The position numbers and the translations under genes were made by a program. Source: Bacillus andreraoultii (lineage in GTDB: Bacteria > Bacillota > Bacilli > Bacillales > Caldibacillaceae). From it: 64,000 nt of DNA. The stretch spans positions 1,336,946-1,400,945 of the forward strand of contig NZ_LN868937.1 in the NCBI RefSeq assembly GCF_001244735.1. The letters are read 5' to 3'. The notes under the pieces were generated by a model that was not told the DNA's origin, searched no databases, and worked only from the letters and a program-made list of their open reading frames with translations. Every line of letters begins with the position of its first letter. Position 1 is the stretch's first letter. Below are positions 49,913 through 59,337 of the stretch, in pieces.

Positions 49913-50689
49913 TTAAATTAACTTTTCTTCATTCGTTATTTCTTTCATAGCAAGATGAAGCATAATTATCATAACTGCCCAATTGATTATTGAACGAAAT
50001 GGAACTGCGGCTTGGAAATAATTCATAATCATAAAAAACATCGCCGGTAAAGTGAGAGCATAAGCACTCATCTTCCAAATGTTGCCATAGTTTATTTGGA
50101 GTTTCAGTGCGTTTTTTAAGATAAGGCCGATTAGCGCGAGTACTGTGACCGTGATTAAATGACCTGCAACTTGAATAAGATAATATAAAACAAATGTGAC
50201 AACTAAAATGACTGTTTTTAGAGAACCTATTCCATCGATAAAGTTTTGTAAATCTTGCTTAGTTAAATTGTCAATACCAAGCGTTCGGTATGACATTGTT
50301 TCCGTCTGTCCACTAAAGGAAATGACTGCATCGTATTCGAGAAGCGCTATTGCATTATGATATGTAGCCGCTTTGTCAACACTAATTTCCCCTGTAGGAT
50401 CAAATATGAAAGTAGTATTATTTGCTTCGTTCATAATTAAAGGCTTTGCAAGATCTGCCTTTAGTTGCCCCTCTTCAATCTGAAAATCTGGTAGCTCCTT
50501 ATTAACCATTCGTTCAGAAAGAGTATAAGTTTCATTAAATACTTGAACAAATGTGATAAATAGAGGGAGTATTGTTAATATGGATATGAAAAGGATATAT
50601 AAAATAGTTTTTCCTATTCCTTGATTTCGTACCCCTGCGATATCTTTTGGTGAATATAAACTTTTATAAAATTGCGTAAATAGATTCAT
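49913..50689 (-). CDS. yqgB: YqgB-like membrane protein (DUF1189)
   Basis: A 258-residue polytopic membrane protein of the DUF1189 family: an N-terminal helix (about 28-50), an extracytoplasmic domain (about 52-155), then several helices (about 158-245). The N-terminal motif FYKSLYSPKDIAGVRNQGIG is a family mark. ATG 50689 follows TAGGAGGAAT. Unknown function. It diverges from the Na/Pi transporter gene. Confidence 0.85.
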   Translation of the reverse strand: MNLFTQFYKSLYSPKDIAGVRNQGIGKTILYILFISILTILPLFITFVQVFNETYTLSERMVNKELPDFQIEEGQLKADLAKPLIMNEANNTTFIFDPTGEISVDKAATYHNAIALLEYDAVISFSGQTETMSYRTLGIDNLTKQDLQNFIDGIGSLKTVILVVTFVLYYLIQVAGHLITVTVLALIGLILKNALKLQINYGNIWKMSAYALTLPAMFFMIMNYFQAAVPFRSIINWAVMIIMLHLAMKEITNEEKLI

Positions 50690-50968
50690 CAGTTTCTATT
50701 CCTCCTAATAAGCTAAAATCCATTATTAGTATTATCCCATAAAAAGAAAAAATAGGAAAATAACACCAGCACATTGAAATGAAATTGTAATATAAATGAA
50801 ATAACAATGTAAGATTAATGAGCAATGTAAATTATACGTAAATTTATCGCAAAATATATTTACTTTTTATTCAGATTCCGTTAATAATTTTTATGATGTC
50901 ACTTATGTCAAAGATTATTAATTTTAAATTGGAAGTGAAGAGAATCATACTAGGGGTTGACAATATCA

Positions 50969-52603
50969 GTGGATGTACAACGAATGATTTTTGAGTTTTT
51001 AGGTGGTCTTGGTATTTTCTTGTTTGGAATTAAAGCAATGGGTGAAGGTTTGCAAATGTCTGCCGGAGACCGTCTCCGTGACATACTGGACAAGTTTACA
51101 ACAAATCCTGTTATGGGTGTGTTGGCAGGTATGGTTGTAACGATGCTCATCCAAAGTAGTTCAGGAACTACCGTTATTACAGTGGGGCTTGTTAGTGCTG
51201 GGTTTATGAATCTCCGTCAAGCGATTGGAGTAATTATGGGAGCAAATATCGGAACTACTGTCACAGCCTTTATTATCGGAATAGATATCGGTGCCTTTGC
51301 TTTACCAATATTGGCGATAGGATCATTTCTCTTATTTTTCTTTAAAAGTAAGAAAGTACATTATATTGGACAAATTCTTTTTGGATTTGGTGGTCTTTTC
51401 TTTGGATTAGAATTAATGAGTGAAGGAATGAAACCTTTACGTAATCTACAAACATTCCAAGAATTAACATTAAGTATGAGTGATAATACGATTTTGGGTG
51501 TCTTAGTTGGAACACTATTCACACTAGTTGTTCAGAGTTCAAGTGCTACGGTTGGTATTTTACAAGGATTATTTGCAGATGGATTAATAACACTTGACGC
51601 AGCACTTCCTGTATTGTTTGGAGATAATATAGGAACTACAATTACAGCAATACTCGCATCTCTAGGAGCTTCCGTTACAGCAAAACGAGCTGCATTAAGC
51701 CATGTTCTTTTTAATGTGATAGGAACAATCATCTTTTTAATCTTTTTAACACCTTTTACGGCCTTTATGGAACTTATTCAAAATAGTTTACACTTAAATG
51801 AAAAAATGACTATCGCTTTTGCTCACGGTACATTTAACTTTACAAATACACTTATTCAATTACCGTTTATTGGTGTTCTTGCTTGGGTTGTAACAAAAAT
51901 TATTCCAGGAGAAGATTCATTTATTGATTATAAAGTAAAACAATTAGATCCAATATTTATTGAACAATCTCCATCCATTGCGTTAGGGGCTGCTAAGGAA
52001 GAAGTCATCCGAATGGGGAAACTAGCACTTAGAGGACTAGAAGAATCAAAAAATTATATAGAAACAGGCCAAGGTAAATATCGAGAAACAGCCTTGCAAT
52101 TAGAAGATGCGATTAATAATTTAGACCATAAAATAACGGATTACTTAGTGAAACTGTCTTCTGCATCATTATTAGATCATGAATCGAAATTGCATAATTT
52201 ATTGTTAGATACTGTACGTGATATTGAGAGGGTTGGAGATCATTTCGAAAATATTGTTGAACTTGGTGAATATCAACAAAATAATAAAGTAAAACTATCA
52301 GATTTTGCGAAAGAAGATATTCATCAAATGTTTACACTAGCTATTTCTTCCGTGAATGAAGTAATTGAAGCGTTAGACCAAGGTGATAAGAAAAAGGCTG
52401 AGTTAGTACTGAGTAAAGAAGAGGATATCGATTCAATGGAACGGAAACTTCGCAAAAAACATATTATTCGTGTAAATGAAGGTGTTTGTGATGGTCAAGC
52501 TGGTGTCGTATTTGTGGACACGGTAATTAATCTAGAAAGAATTGGAGACCATGCGGTAAATATTGCACAAGGTATTTTAGCAATTAAAGATACGGAAGAA
52601 TAA
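50969..52603 (+). CDS. Na/Pi cotransporter family protein with PhoU-like tail
   Basis: Sodium-dependent phosphate transporter, NptA type. The membrane half (1-310) contains two QSSS repeats, MLIQSSSGTTVITVGLV (about 55) and LVVQSSSATVGILQGLF (about 185), each followed by NIGTT. A C-terminal cytoplasmic PhoU-like helical domain (about 340-540, with two DxIERxGDH-like motifs, DIERVGDHFENI and NLERIGDHAVNI) suggests regulation by phosphate status. The start is uncertain: GTG 50969 (VDVQRMIFEFLGG) or TTG 50957, which directly follows TAGGGG. Confidence 0.9.
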   Translation: MDVQRMIFEFLGGLGIFLFGIKAMGEGLQMSAGDRLRDILDKFTTNPVMGVLAGMVVTMLIQSSSGTTVITVGLVSAGFMNLRQAIGVIMGANIGTTVTAFIIGIDIGAFALPILAIGSFLLFFFKSKKVHYIGQILFGFGGLFFGLELMSEGMKPLRNLQTFQELTLSMSDNTILGVLVGTLFTLVVQSSSATVGILQGLFADGLITLDAALPVLFGDNIGTTITAILASLGASVTAKRAALSHVLFNVIGTIIFLIFLTPFTAFMELIQNSLHLNEKMTIAFAHGTFNFTNTLIQLPFIGVLAWVVTKIIPGEDSFIDYKVKQLDPIFIEQSPSIALGAAKEEVIRMGKLALRGLEESKNYIETGQGKYRETALQLEDAINNLDHKITDYLVKLSSASLLDHESKLHNLLLDTVRDIERVGDHFENIVELGEYQQNNKVKLSDFAKEDIHQMFTLAISSVNEVIEALDQGDKKKAELVLSKEEDIDSMERKLRKKHIIRVNEGVCDGQAGVVFVDTVINLERIGDHAVNIAQGILAIKDTEE

Positions 52604-52617
52604 AACGAATCATATCG

Positions 52618-52647
52618 TGGCTAACAAATTGTTGTTAGCCATTTTTT
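52618..52647 (+). terminator. Terminator after the Na/Pi transporter gene
   Basis: A 10-bp perfect stem TGGCTAACAA / TTGTTAGCCA with a 4-nt loop, followed by six T. The remaining 240 bp to sodA are AT-rich; TTGAAT...TAATCT at 17-bp spacing (52786-52814) is the best promoter candidate. Confidence 0.9.
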
Positions 52648-52885
52648 ATTACTGAATTAGCTTATATAAAGTTAGGCTGTGAAATAAGCAACTCAAAAAA
52701 AATGGTTACATGTAAGATGGACTGTCGATTCATTTAACATATAAATCGCTGTCAAGGTTAATTTTGAAATTTTTAAGCATTAAATTTGAATCTAATGTGA
52801 ACTTTTGTTAATCTTACATTAAAGGTTTTAATGAATAAATTAAAGCCCAATTACATATTTTTTTCAAATAAGGAGGAATAATATT

Positions 52886-53491
52886 ATGGCTTTTGAATTA
52901 CCACAATTACCATATGCTTACGATGCACTAGAACCACATATTGATAAGGAAACAATGAATATTCACCATACGAAACATCATAACACATATGTAACAAACT
53001 TAAATAATGCAGTTGCAGGAACAGAATTTGAAAATAAAACTGTTGAAGAATTAGTCGCTAATTTAGACGCAGTTCCAGAAAACATTCGTACAGCTGTGCG
53101 AAACAATGGTGGTGGTCACGCAAACCACTCTTTATTCTGGCAATTACTTTCACCAAATGGTGGTGGAGAACCAACGGGAGAACTTCTAGATGCAATTAAT
53201 GCCAAATTCGGTAGTGTAGCATCTTTTAAAGAAGAATTTGCAAAAGCTGCTGCTGGTCGTTTTGGTTCAGGTTGGGCATGGCTTGTTGTCAATAATGGTG
53301 AATTAGAAATTACAAGTACACCAAACCAAGACACTCCATTAATGGAAGGTAAAACACCAGTTCTCGGATTAGATGTTTGGGAACATGCCTATTACTTAAA
53401 ATATCAAAACCGTCGTCCAGATTATATTTCTGCATTTTGGAATGTAGTTAATTGGGATGAAGTTGCAAAACGGTACAAAGCAGCAAAATAA
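52886..53491 (+). CDS. sodA: Superoxide dismutase (Mn/Fe type)
   Basis: Converts superoxide to oxygen and hydrogen peroxide in the cytoplasm. All four metal ligands are present: H27, H81, D163 and H167 ([28 protein letters not shown]). The glycine-rich [10 protein letters not shown] and Gln-free second sphere are usual for Mn enzymes of Bacillus, but Mn versus Fe cannot be proven from sequence. 201 residues. ATG 52886 follows AAGGAGGAA. A terminator follows. Confidence 0.97.
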   Translation: MAFELPQLPYAYDALEPHIDKETMNIHHTKHHNTYVTNLNNAVAGTEFENKTVEELVANLDAVPENIRTAVRNNGGGHANHSLFWQLLSPNGGGEPTGELLDAINAKFGSVASFKEEFAKAAAGRFGSGWAWLVVNNGELEITSTPNQDTPLMEGKTPVLGLDVWEHAYYLKYQNRRPDYISAFWNVVNWDEVAKRYKAAK

Positions 53492-53505
53492 TATATTGTT
53501 AAGAA

Positions 53506-53536
53506 AACGGCAGTGAATTTAATCCTGCTGTTTTTT
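53506..53536 (+). terminator. Terminator after sodA
   Basis: AACGGCAG (53506-53513) pairs with CTGCTGTT (53525-53532) with one G-U pair, in a run of T. Confidence 0.85.
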
Positions 53537-53654
53537 TTATGAGCATTTTTCTCTTCCTATATAAATAACCGGTAATATTTTGCCACATGAATGTTTATTA
53601 CTCATGTATATCTCCTCTTTATTTACAGACAATAAGATTAAAGGGGAGTATGTA

Positions 53655-54884
53655 ATGAAATTACTGAGAAATAAAAAGCTATTTGGCGATGTTCATGTAA
53701 CAAAAGACTTCCTCCTATTATTAGTTATAGGTGGTCTGTATTCACTAAGTGTCGCCTTATCCAATACGTTTGTAAATGTATATATATGGAAACAAACAGG
53801 AAACCTTATTCAAATTGGTGTTTATAATTTGACGATTACTATCGTGCAACCAATTACCTTTATAATTGCAGGGCGCATTGCGAAAAAAATTGATCGCATC
53901 ATTGTTCTTCGTGTAGGTGTTATTTTTCTTGCCTTATTTTTTATCTCTGTTCTATTAACGGGTTCAGATTCGGGAAAATATCTTTTATTACTTGGAACAA
54001 TTCTTGGTATCGGATATGGATTTTACTGGCTTGCCTATAATGTATTGACCTTTGAAATTACGGAACCTGAAACACGGGACTTTTTTAATGGGTTTTTTGG
54101 GATATTAAGTTCCTTAGGAGGAATGATTGGACCGCTTGCGGCTGGATTTATTATTTCGCAGTTCAAACAGTTTTATGGCTATACAATTATCTTTATCGTT
54201 TCTTTAGGACTATTTGGCTTAGCAACCGTACTAAGTTTTTTTATGAAAAAACGGCCTGCATCAGGAACGTATCTTTTTTCTGCCATTATAAAGGAACGTA
54301 AAAGAAATAGAAATTGGAAAATGGTAACAAATGCAACTTTTTTCCAAGGTGTTCGAGAAGGTGTCTTTGCTTTTGTGATTAACATTTACGTCTTTATCGC
54401 AACTGGTAGTGAAATGGCATTAGGGACCTATGCTTTTGTTAATTCTATCGTATCATTTGTCACTTATTATTTAGCAGGTCGGTATATTAAGAAGAATAAT
54501 CGGATGAAAGCAATTTTATTAGGCGGGTGTTTCTTATTTCTCTCCGTGTTTTTAATTATTTTCCACGTGTCTTATCCAATCTTTCTAATTTATTCCGCTG
54601 TAATCGCTTTTTCATATCCAATTGTTCTCGTCCCATTCCATTCTACTTCCTATGATGTGATAGGACGTGGTTGGAAGGCAAGTGAGATGAGAATTGAATA
54701 TATTGTTGTAAAAGAGTTATTTCTTAATGGGGGTAGGGCAATATCCATTCTCATTTTCTTATTGTCTATCGCTTTGTTTTCGGTTAAATCTGCTCTACCT
54801 TATATATTAGTTATACTTGGTTCAGGTTATTTACTTATTTACTTCTTTATTCGACATATTAATCTGAAAGAGATCTTTTCTTAA
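53655..54884 (+). CDS. yqgE: MFS transporter (YqgE-like)
   Basis: A 409-residue major facilitator with about twelve membrane segments. It begins KLLRNKKLFGDVHVTKDFLL, as in YqgE-like proteins next to sodA. The loop 2-3 motif is NLTITIVQPITFIIAGRIAKKID. Substrate unknown. The start is ATG 53655 after AAGGGGAG; 25 in-frame codons upstream lack a site. The C-terminus overlaps its own terminator. Confidence 0.8.
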   Translation: MKLLRNKKLFGDVHVTKDFLLLLVIGGLYSLSVALSNTFVNVYIWKQTGNLIQIGVYNLTITIVQPITFIIAGRIAKKIDRIIVLRVGVIFLALFFISVLLTGSDSGKYLLLLGTILGIGYGFYWLAYNVLTFEITEPETRDFFNGFFGILSSLGGMIGPLAAGFIISQFKQFYGYTIIFIVSLGLFGLATVLSFFMKKRPASGTYLFSAIIKERKRNRNWKMVTNATFFQGVREGVFAFVINIYVFIATGSEMALGTYAFVNSIVSFVTYYLAGRYIKKNNRMKAILLGGCFLFLSVFLIIFHVSYPIFLIYSAVIAFSYPIVLVPFHSTSYDVIGRGWKASEMRIEYIVVKELFLNGGRAISILIFLLSIALFSVKSALPYILVILGSGYLLIYFFIRHINLKEIFS

Positions 54885-54897
54885 AGATCTCTTTTTT
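54869..54897 (+). terminator. Terminator of yqgE
   Basis: AGAGATCTT (54869-54877) / AAGATCTCT (54884-54892) with a 6-nt loop, followed by a T-run. It overlaps the last codons of yqgE. Repeat copy E starts at the end of the T-run. Confidence 0.88.
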
Positions 54898-55040
54898 AGC
54901 TAATAGGAAAGTATAAATTTTCAAATTTCAGCGAAAAAGGAAGGCCTAAGCAGCTACATCAAAGCCAAAAAACTTTCTTATCAAGCGAACTCTAGTCTCT
55001 TTGGTTGCCTAAAGGCTCGAGCCCTGAGTTTTCTTTATCG
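54896..55040 (+). repeat. Dispersed intergenic repeat, copy E (near full length)
   Basis: Landmarks in the same order as B and C: AGCTAATAGGAAAGTATAAA, AAGGAAGGCCTAAGCAGC, TACATCAAAGCCAAAAAAC, TAGTCTCTTTGGTTGCC, TAAAGGCTCGAGC and GAGTTTTCTTTATCG. The CATAAGCG segment is missing. This repeat and the yqgE terminator account for half of the 309-bp gap to pbpA; the rest (55041-55193) shows no clear promoter. Confidence 0.85.
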
Positions 55041-55193
55041 TCCATACTCGGATTCGGGTACTAACAAAATTTACAAAAAGAATTCATTTATTTTTAACAA
55101 CCTTTTTCTAGCAATAAAGAAGAAAATCGAATAAAATAGAAAGTATGGATTTTATAGTGAAATTTGTCGGTTAAGAGAAAGAGGTTGATTTAT

Positions 55194-57308
55194 TTGAAAC
55201 CTAGACAAAAGAATCAAAAGAAAAAAAATCATATTCCAATTCGGATGAATATATTATTTTTTGTTGTATTTGTTATGTTTTCCATTCTTATTTTAAGACT
55301 TGGAGTCGTTCAAATTGTCAAAGGGGAAGAATACAAGAATGAAGTAGAAAAAACAGATGAAATTTCGGTTAATCATTCTGTTCCTCGTGGGGAAATTTAT
55401 GATAATAAATATCGAAAAGTTGTTTATAACGTACCGCAAAAAGCCATCATATACACCCCACCAAAGCATCCAAAGCCTGACGAATTACTAAACACAGCAA
55501 AGCAATTAGCGAAACTAATTAAAATGCCAGAAAAAGATAAAGATAAAGTAACAGAGCGGGATAAAAAAGATTTATGGCTACTTGAAAACAATAATGGGAA
55601 CGATAAAGTAACAAAGAAAGAAATGAAGAAATTAAAAGATAAGGAACTTTATCAACTGAAATTAGATCGGATTACAGAAAAAGAGCAAAACACAGTTGAT
55701 TTAAATGTTGCGGCTATTTTCAGGAAAATTTACACAGCAACCGCATTAACACCTACGATTGTAAAAAATGAAAATGTAACGGATAGAGAATATGCATTAG
55801 TTAGTGAGAATCTTGCTAATTTACCTGGTGTTGATGTAACAACTGACTGGGAACGATCTTATACGTATGATAAAGTGTTTCGAGGTATGCTTGGTAGTGT
55901 AAAACAAGGTTTACCTGAAGATAAAGTTGATTATTATAAATCAAAAGGTTATAGCTTAAATGACCGAGTTGGTTACAGTTATATCGAACAAACTTTAGAA
56001 GATATTCTTCAAGGTCAAAAAGCGAAAGTAAAGACAGTTACAAATAAGTCAGGGGAAGTCATTGATACACAGAGTGTTTCTGAAGGGAAAAGCGGTAAAG
56101 ATGTTGTATTAACAATTGATATGGAGTTACAAAAAGAAGTAGAAAAAATACTTCAAAACGAAATTGCTCGAATTGTTCGCTATCCGAGGACGAATTATTT
56201 TGATAAAGCGTTTGTCGTTGTTATGAATCCAAAAACCGGGGAAATTTTATCTCTCGCCGGGAAGCAATATGATCGTAAGACTGGGAAATTTAATGACTAT
56301 GCCCATGGTACGTTTACGGCATCGTTTGAACCAGGTTCTGTTGTAAAAGGGGCAACCGTATTAATGGGTTACCAAACAGGAGTTATACAGCCAGGTTCGT
56401 ATTTACGAGATGAACGGATGATATTTAGAGACGGCACAAAAATATCTTCTGTTGCCTCAATGGGGACGATTAATGATTTATCTGCTTTAGAACGTTCATC
56501 CAATATTTACATGGCAAAAGTTGCCTTAGGGGTTGCTGGTGGCACGTATCGTCCTCATGGTACGTTAAACGTCGATATGGATAAAATTAGTTTAATGCGT
56601 AGTTATTATGCACAATTTGGATTAGGGACAAAAACAGGTATTGGTTTTGATAATGAGGTTGTCGGTATTCAAAATAAGCCAACAAACCCAGGTGAATTAC
56701 TGTATTTAGGTTTTGGTCAGTTTGATACGTATACGCCACTACAGCTAGCACAATATGTATCAACGATTGCAAATGGTGGGTATCGTATGAAACCACAAAT
56801 TGTTAAAGAAATTCGTGAACCAAATGAAGATAGTAAAGAATTAGGATCTATTATAGAAGAAGTGAAACCGGAAGTCCTTAATCGAGTAGATATGAAAGAG
56901 GCATGGGTTAAACGAGTACAACAAGGTTTTTGGCGTGTTGTCAATGGATCTCGAGGAACGGCAAGGCGCTATTTTCATAATGTTCCTGCTGTCGTTGCCG
57001 GTAAGACAGGTACAGGACAAAGTTGGTTTTATAACCAGTCAACAAAATCATTAATTCAAACTGAAAACTTATCATTTGTTGGGTATGTTCCATATGATGA
57101 TCCAGAAGTGGCTATTTCAGTTGTTTTCCCAAATGTTTATTATGGAAAACAATCACCTGTTGGTCACCCGAATAATGAAGTAGCTTCAAAAGTTCTTGAA
57201 AAATATTTTGAACTAAAAAAAGAGAAGACAGACGAAAAGAAATCAGATGATAAGGAAAATGGAGAAGAACAAAAAGAAACCGAGATGAACGAGGAAGAGG
57301 TCGAATAA
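55194..57308 (+). CDS. pbpA: Class B penicillin-binding protein (PBP2a/PbpA type)
   Basis: Peptidoglycan transpeptidase of the cylindrical wall. Basic N-terminus, one membrane anchor (about 20-40), a dimerisation domain starting SVPRGEIYDNKYRKVVY, then the transpeptidase domain. The active-site motifs are SVVK (S about 381, in FEPGSVVKGA), SSN (about 434) and KTG (K about 604, in AGKTGTGQS). A Glu/Lys-rich tail ends it. I place the start at TTG 55194 (KPRQKNQKKKN) after AAAGAGGTTGA; TTG 55164 is in frame. 704 residues. Confidence 0.92.
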   Translation: MKPRQKNQKKKNHIPIRMNILFFVVFVMFSILILRLGVVQIVKGEEYKNEVEKTDEISVNHSVPRGEIYDNKYRKVVYNVPQKAIIYTPPKHPKPDELLNTAKQLAKLIKMPEKDKDKVTERDKKDLWLLENNNGNDKVTKKEMKKLKDKELYQLKLDRITEKEQNTVDLNVAAIFRKIYTATALTPTIVKNENVTDREYALVSENLANLPGVDVTTDWERSYTYDKVFRGMLGSVKQGLPEDKVDYYKSKGYSLNDRVGYSYIEQTLEDILQGQKAKVKTVTNKSGEVIDTQSVSEGKSGKDVVLTIDMELQKEVEKILQNEIARIVRYPRTNYFDKAFVVVMNPKTGEILSLAGKQYDRKTGKFNDYAHGTFTASFEPGSVVKGATVLMGYQTGVIQPGSYLRDERMIFRDGTKISSVASMGTINDLSALERSSNIYMAKVALGVAGGTYRPHGTLNVDMDKISLMRSYYAQFGLGTKTGIGFDNEVVGIQNKPTNPGELLYLGFGQFDTYTPLQLAQYVSTIANGGYRMKPQIVKEIREPNEDSKELGSIIEEVKPEVLNRVDMKEAWVKRVQQGFWRVVNGSRGTARRYFHNVPAVVAGKTGTGQSWFYNQSTKSLIQTENLSFVGYVPYDDPEVAISVVFPNVYYGKQSPVGHPNNEVASKVLEKYFELKKEKTDEKKSDDKENGEEQKETEMNEEEVE

Positions 57309-57310
57309 TA

Positions 57311-57352
57311 AAAAAGGAACAGTTGCGGATAACCGCTAAGCTGTTCCTTTTT
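57311..57352. terminator. Bidirectional terminator between pbpA and the next minus-strand gene
   Basis: AAAAAGGAACAG...GCGG pairs with CCGC...CTGTTCCTTTTT. A-run before and T-run after the stem make it functional on both strands. Confidence 0.9.
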
Positions 57353-57811
57353 TTATTTAGTGATCATTTCTGCTATTTCTTTATTAGACATTCCTTGTTT
57401 GAATGAAAACTCGCCGGGTTGTATTTTCTTTTCATAACCATTTTTAACCATGAATTTAACAAAATCTTTTTGGTCGGTTATGATGTAAATCCCGTTTAAA
57501 CCTTTAGCAATATCTTCCAAGCTCATGCCTTCTCTAATTTGAAATTTATACACGACTTCTTTTTGTTCCTTTGATTTTTCCTTCTTGTAACTTTCAATCG
57601 TTGCCTTCAATTGCTCATTTTCTTTTTCTAAATTAGCAATTTTCTCGTTAAATAAGTCAAGACGGTTATTTTCAACTAATGTATAACCTTCTTTAGCTTC
57701 AGCCTGATCAGTTTTATTACTTTCATTATTAAAGAAAAATCCATAGAGCAAAACAATGATGGTTGCAACTAGCATTCCGATACTGAAGAAACGGACATTT
57801 AACTTATTCAT
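57353..57811 (-). CDS. yqzC: Small membrane protein with coiled coil (YqzC-like)
   Basis: A 152-residue protein: N-terminal membrane anchor (about 9-28), a coiled coil (about 50-85, KIANLEKENEQLKATIESYK), then a C-terminal domain (VYKFQIREGMSLEDIAKGL and IQPGEFSFKQGMSNKEIAEM). The last part resembles the beginning of MltG-type endolytic transglycosylases, but the catalytic domain is missing. Size and position suit B. subtilis YqzC; I am only moderately sure. It overlaps the upstream gene by 8 bp. Confidence 0.6.
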   Translation of the reverse strand: MNKLNVRFFSIGMLVATIIVLLYGFFFNNESNKTDQAEAKEGYTLVENNRLDLFNEKIANLEKENEQLKATIESYKKEKSKEQKEVVYKFQIREGMSLEDIAKGLNGIYIITDQKDFVKFMVKNGYEKKIQPGEFSFKQGMSNKEIAEMITK

Positions 57812-58169
57812 TACTAGACCATCCTTGCGTTTCTAAAATTTGCCTAACTTCATCTTCAGTAAGAGCAGATTGTTTAGCTATTTGCTCAATTGTTAAACCT
57901 TGGTCTTTTAGAAGACGAACTTGACCGACGATAATTTGGTTAGGCTTTTTAGTCGATAAAGATTGTTTATCTAAATCATTTGGATTCGGAATTAATAGTT
58001 CTTCTTCCAAAACCTTTAATCGTTTCTTTATTTGAAAGCTTTCTTGGTACATTTGAATGGAAAGTTGCTCCACATCATCGCTTAACTCTTTTGTATGATC
58101 AGGTAGAAAAAATGATACAACGATTAAGATAATGGACACAATCATCATAATTAACAGTAAAATATCCAT
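57804..58169 (-). CDS. yqzD: Small membrane protein with C-terminal HTH-like segment (YqzD-like)
   Basis: A 121-residue protein with an N-terminal membrane segment (about 3-22, ILLLIMMIVSIILIVVSFFL), a helical stretch and a C-terminal helix-turn-helix-like region (LLKDQGLTIEQIAKQSALTE, then DEVRQIL). It resembles YqzD by size and position. Role unknown. Its ribosome-binding site GGGAGTGATA precedes ATG 58169. First gene of a two-gene unit with the 152-residue protein. Confidence 0.6.
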   Translation of the reverse strand: MDILLLIMMIVSIILIVVSFFLPDHTKELSDDVEQLSIQMYQESFQIKKRLKVLEEELLIPNPNDLDKQSLSTKKPNQIIVGQVRLLKDQGLTIEQIAKQSALTEDEVRQILETQGWSSNE

Positions 58170-58352
58170 ATTATCACTCCCAAAGAACAGTTTAACATAA
58201 TTTGACGCTATATTACATATGTAAATAAATTCTGCTAAATTTCTTCTAATTTTTTATGAGGAGCATAAGTATAAGAGGAGAGATTGTCATTTTTACAAAA
58301 AATTTATCGAAAAATATTATCTTAAAAAACAAAATACGACAATTTGTGTTTA

Positions 58353-58381
58353 TTGTTTGAATACTGATTCAATGATACGAT
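58353..58381 (+). promoter_or_regulatory. Weak sigma-A-like promoter
   Basis: TTGTTT (58353-58358), 17 bp, TACGAT (58376-58381), 90 bp before the gene at 58471. The rest of the gap 58170-58470 is AT-rich and I see nothing else in it. Confidence 0.35.
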
Positions 58382-58470
58382 GAATATAATAGTAAATTAC
58401 TTAGTAACGGGAATTTTTAATATTCGGGATCAAATTTGAACGGTATTTATTTAAATAAGGGGTGTAGGAA

Positions 58471-59067
58471 ATGAACATTTTACATATGGAGGATTATTTA
58501 ATTAAATTAAAGCAGCAACTAAAAATGAGACATTATCTTTATTATAATGGTTCAAAAGTAAGAATAACAATGGGTGAAAATTGGTTGTTTAATAAATCAT
58601 TTCATATTAATTTTCGTTATTTGTATACAAAAGATGACTTAATCGTTACAAATCTGTCAATTAGTAATTTGACAGATGAACGAATCCGTATTAAATTGTT
58701 TGTAGAAACGTTTTTGAATGAACTGAAAAACAATTATATATTTGTTTCACCGAAAAAAGATGTGTTATTTTTAACGAATAATGACGGTTTATATTTAACT
58801 TCGGGAATAATGAACGGTCGTTCTCTTGCTCAATATGGTGTATTAAATAAGGACTCCTATGAGGAGAAAATTCAAGATGGGATTATTCCATTTAATCCAA
58901 TTGGTTCTGGGAACTGTATTGGTCTGTTTTCATTAGAACAGGAATTGGAACCATATGAAGCAACTGTAGCTAATACATGGACACTAGCATCCAATTCTTA
59001 TTCAGAAAGAGATTTATTTCATTGGGATAGTCAATTAAAATCTAGACTAGCTTTTTCTAAAAAATAA
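58471..59067 (+). CDS. Unrecognised 198-residue protein
   Basis: I do not recognise this gene. The product is soluble, with no signal peptide or membrane segment, and looks beta-rich: alternating hydrophobic stretches such as YLYTKDDLIVTNLSISNLTD and VETFLNELKNNYIFVSPKKD. The first third recalls the N-terminal beta-sandwich of glycogen-debranching or amylo-glucosidase-like proteins, but without catalytic residues, so I assign no function. The ribosome-binding site AAGGGGTGTAGG before ATG 58471 is good and codon use matches neighbours. It precedes rpmG by 48 bp. Confidence 0.7.
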   Translation: MNILHMEDYLIKLKQQLKMRHYLYYNGSKVRITMGENWLFNKSFHINFRYLYTKDDLIVTNLSISNLTDERIRIKLFVETFLNELKNNYIFVSPKKDVLFLTNNDGLYLTSGIMNGRSLAQYGVLNKDSYEEKIQDGIIPFNPIGSGNCIGLFSLEQELEPYEATVANTWTLASNSYSERDLFHWDSQLKSRLAFSKK

Positions 59068-59115
59068 TGGTATTATAGTAAGGTCGTAATTTGTGTATGG
59101 ACTGGAGGGAATAAT

Positions 59116-59265
59116 ATGCGCGTTAACATTACATTAGCATGTACTGAATGCGGTGAACGTAATTATATATCTACAAAAAATAAACGTAACAATCCCGATC
59201 GCTTAGAATTAAAAAAATATTGTCCTCGCGATAAAAAAACTACAGTACATCGTGAAACTAAGTAA
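59116..59265 (+). CDS. rpmG: 50S ribosomal protein L33
   Basis: A 49-residue large-subunit protein: [19 protein letters not shown], a lysine-rich centre and [17 protein letters not shown] at the end. The cysteine pair CTEC and a single further cysteine match the rpmGA pattern of B. subtilis. ATG 59116 is preceded by GGAGGGA. A terminator begins at its stop codon. Confidence 0.96.
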   Translation: MRVNITLACTECGERNYISTKNKRNNPDRLELKKYCPRDKKTTVHRETK

Positions 59266-59293
59266 ACAGCAGGAGCTTTCCTGCTGTTTTTCT
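59264..59293 (+). terminator. Terminator after rpmG
   Basis: AAACAGCAGGA / TCCTGCTGTTT, a perfect 11-bp stem with a 4-nt loop, followed by TTTCT. Confidence 0.92.
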
Positions 59294-59337
59294 ATATTGG
59301 CGTGACAAGCAAGCCGTTAATGACTAATTGGTGAAAA

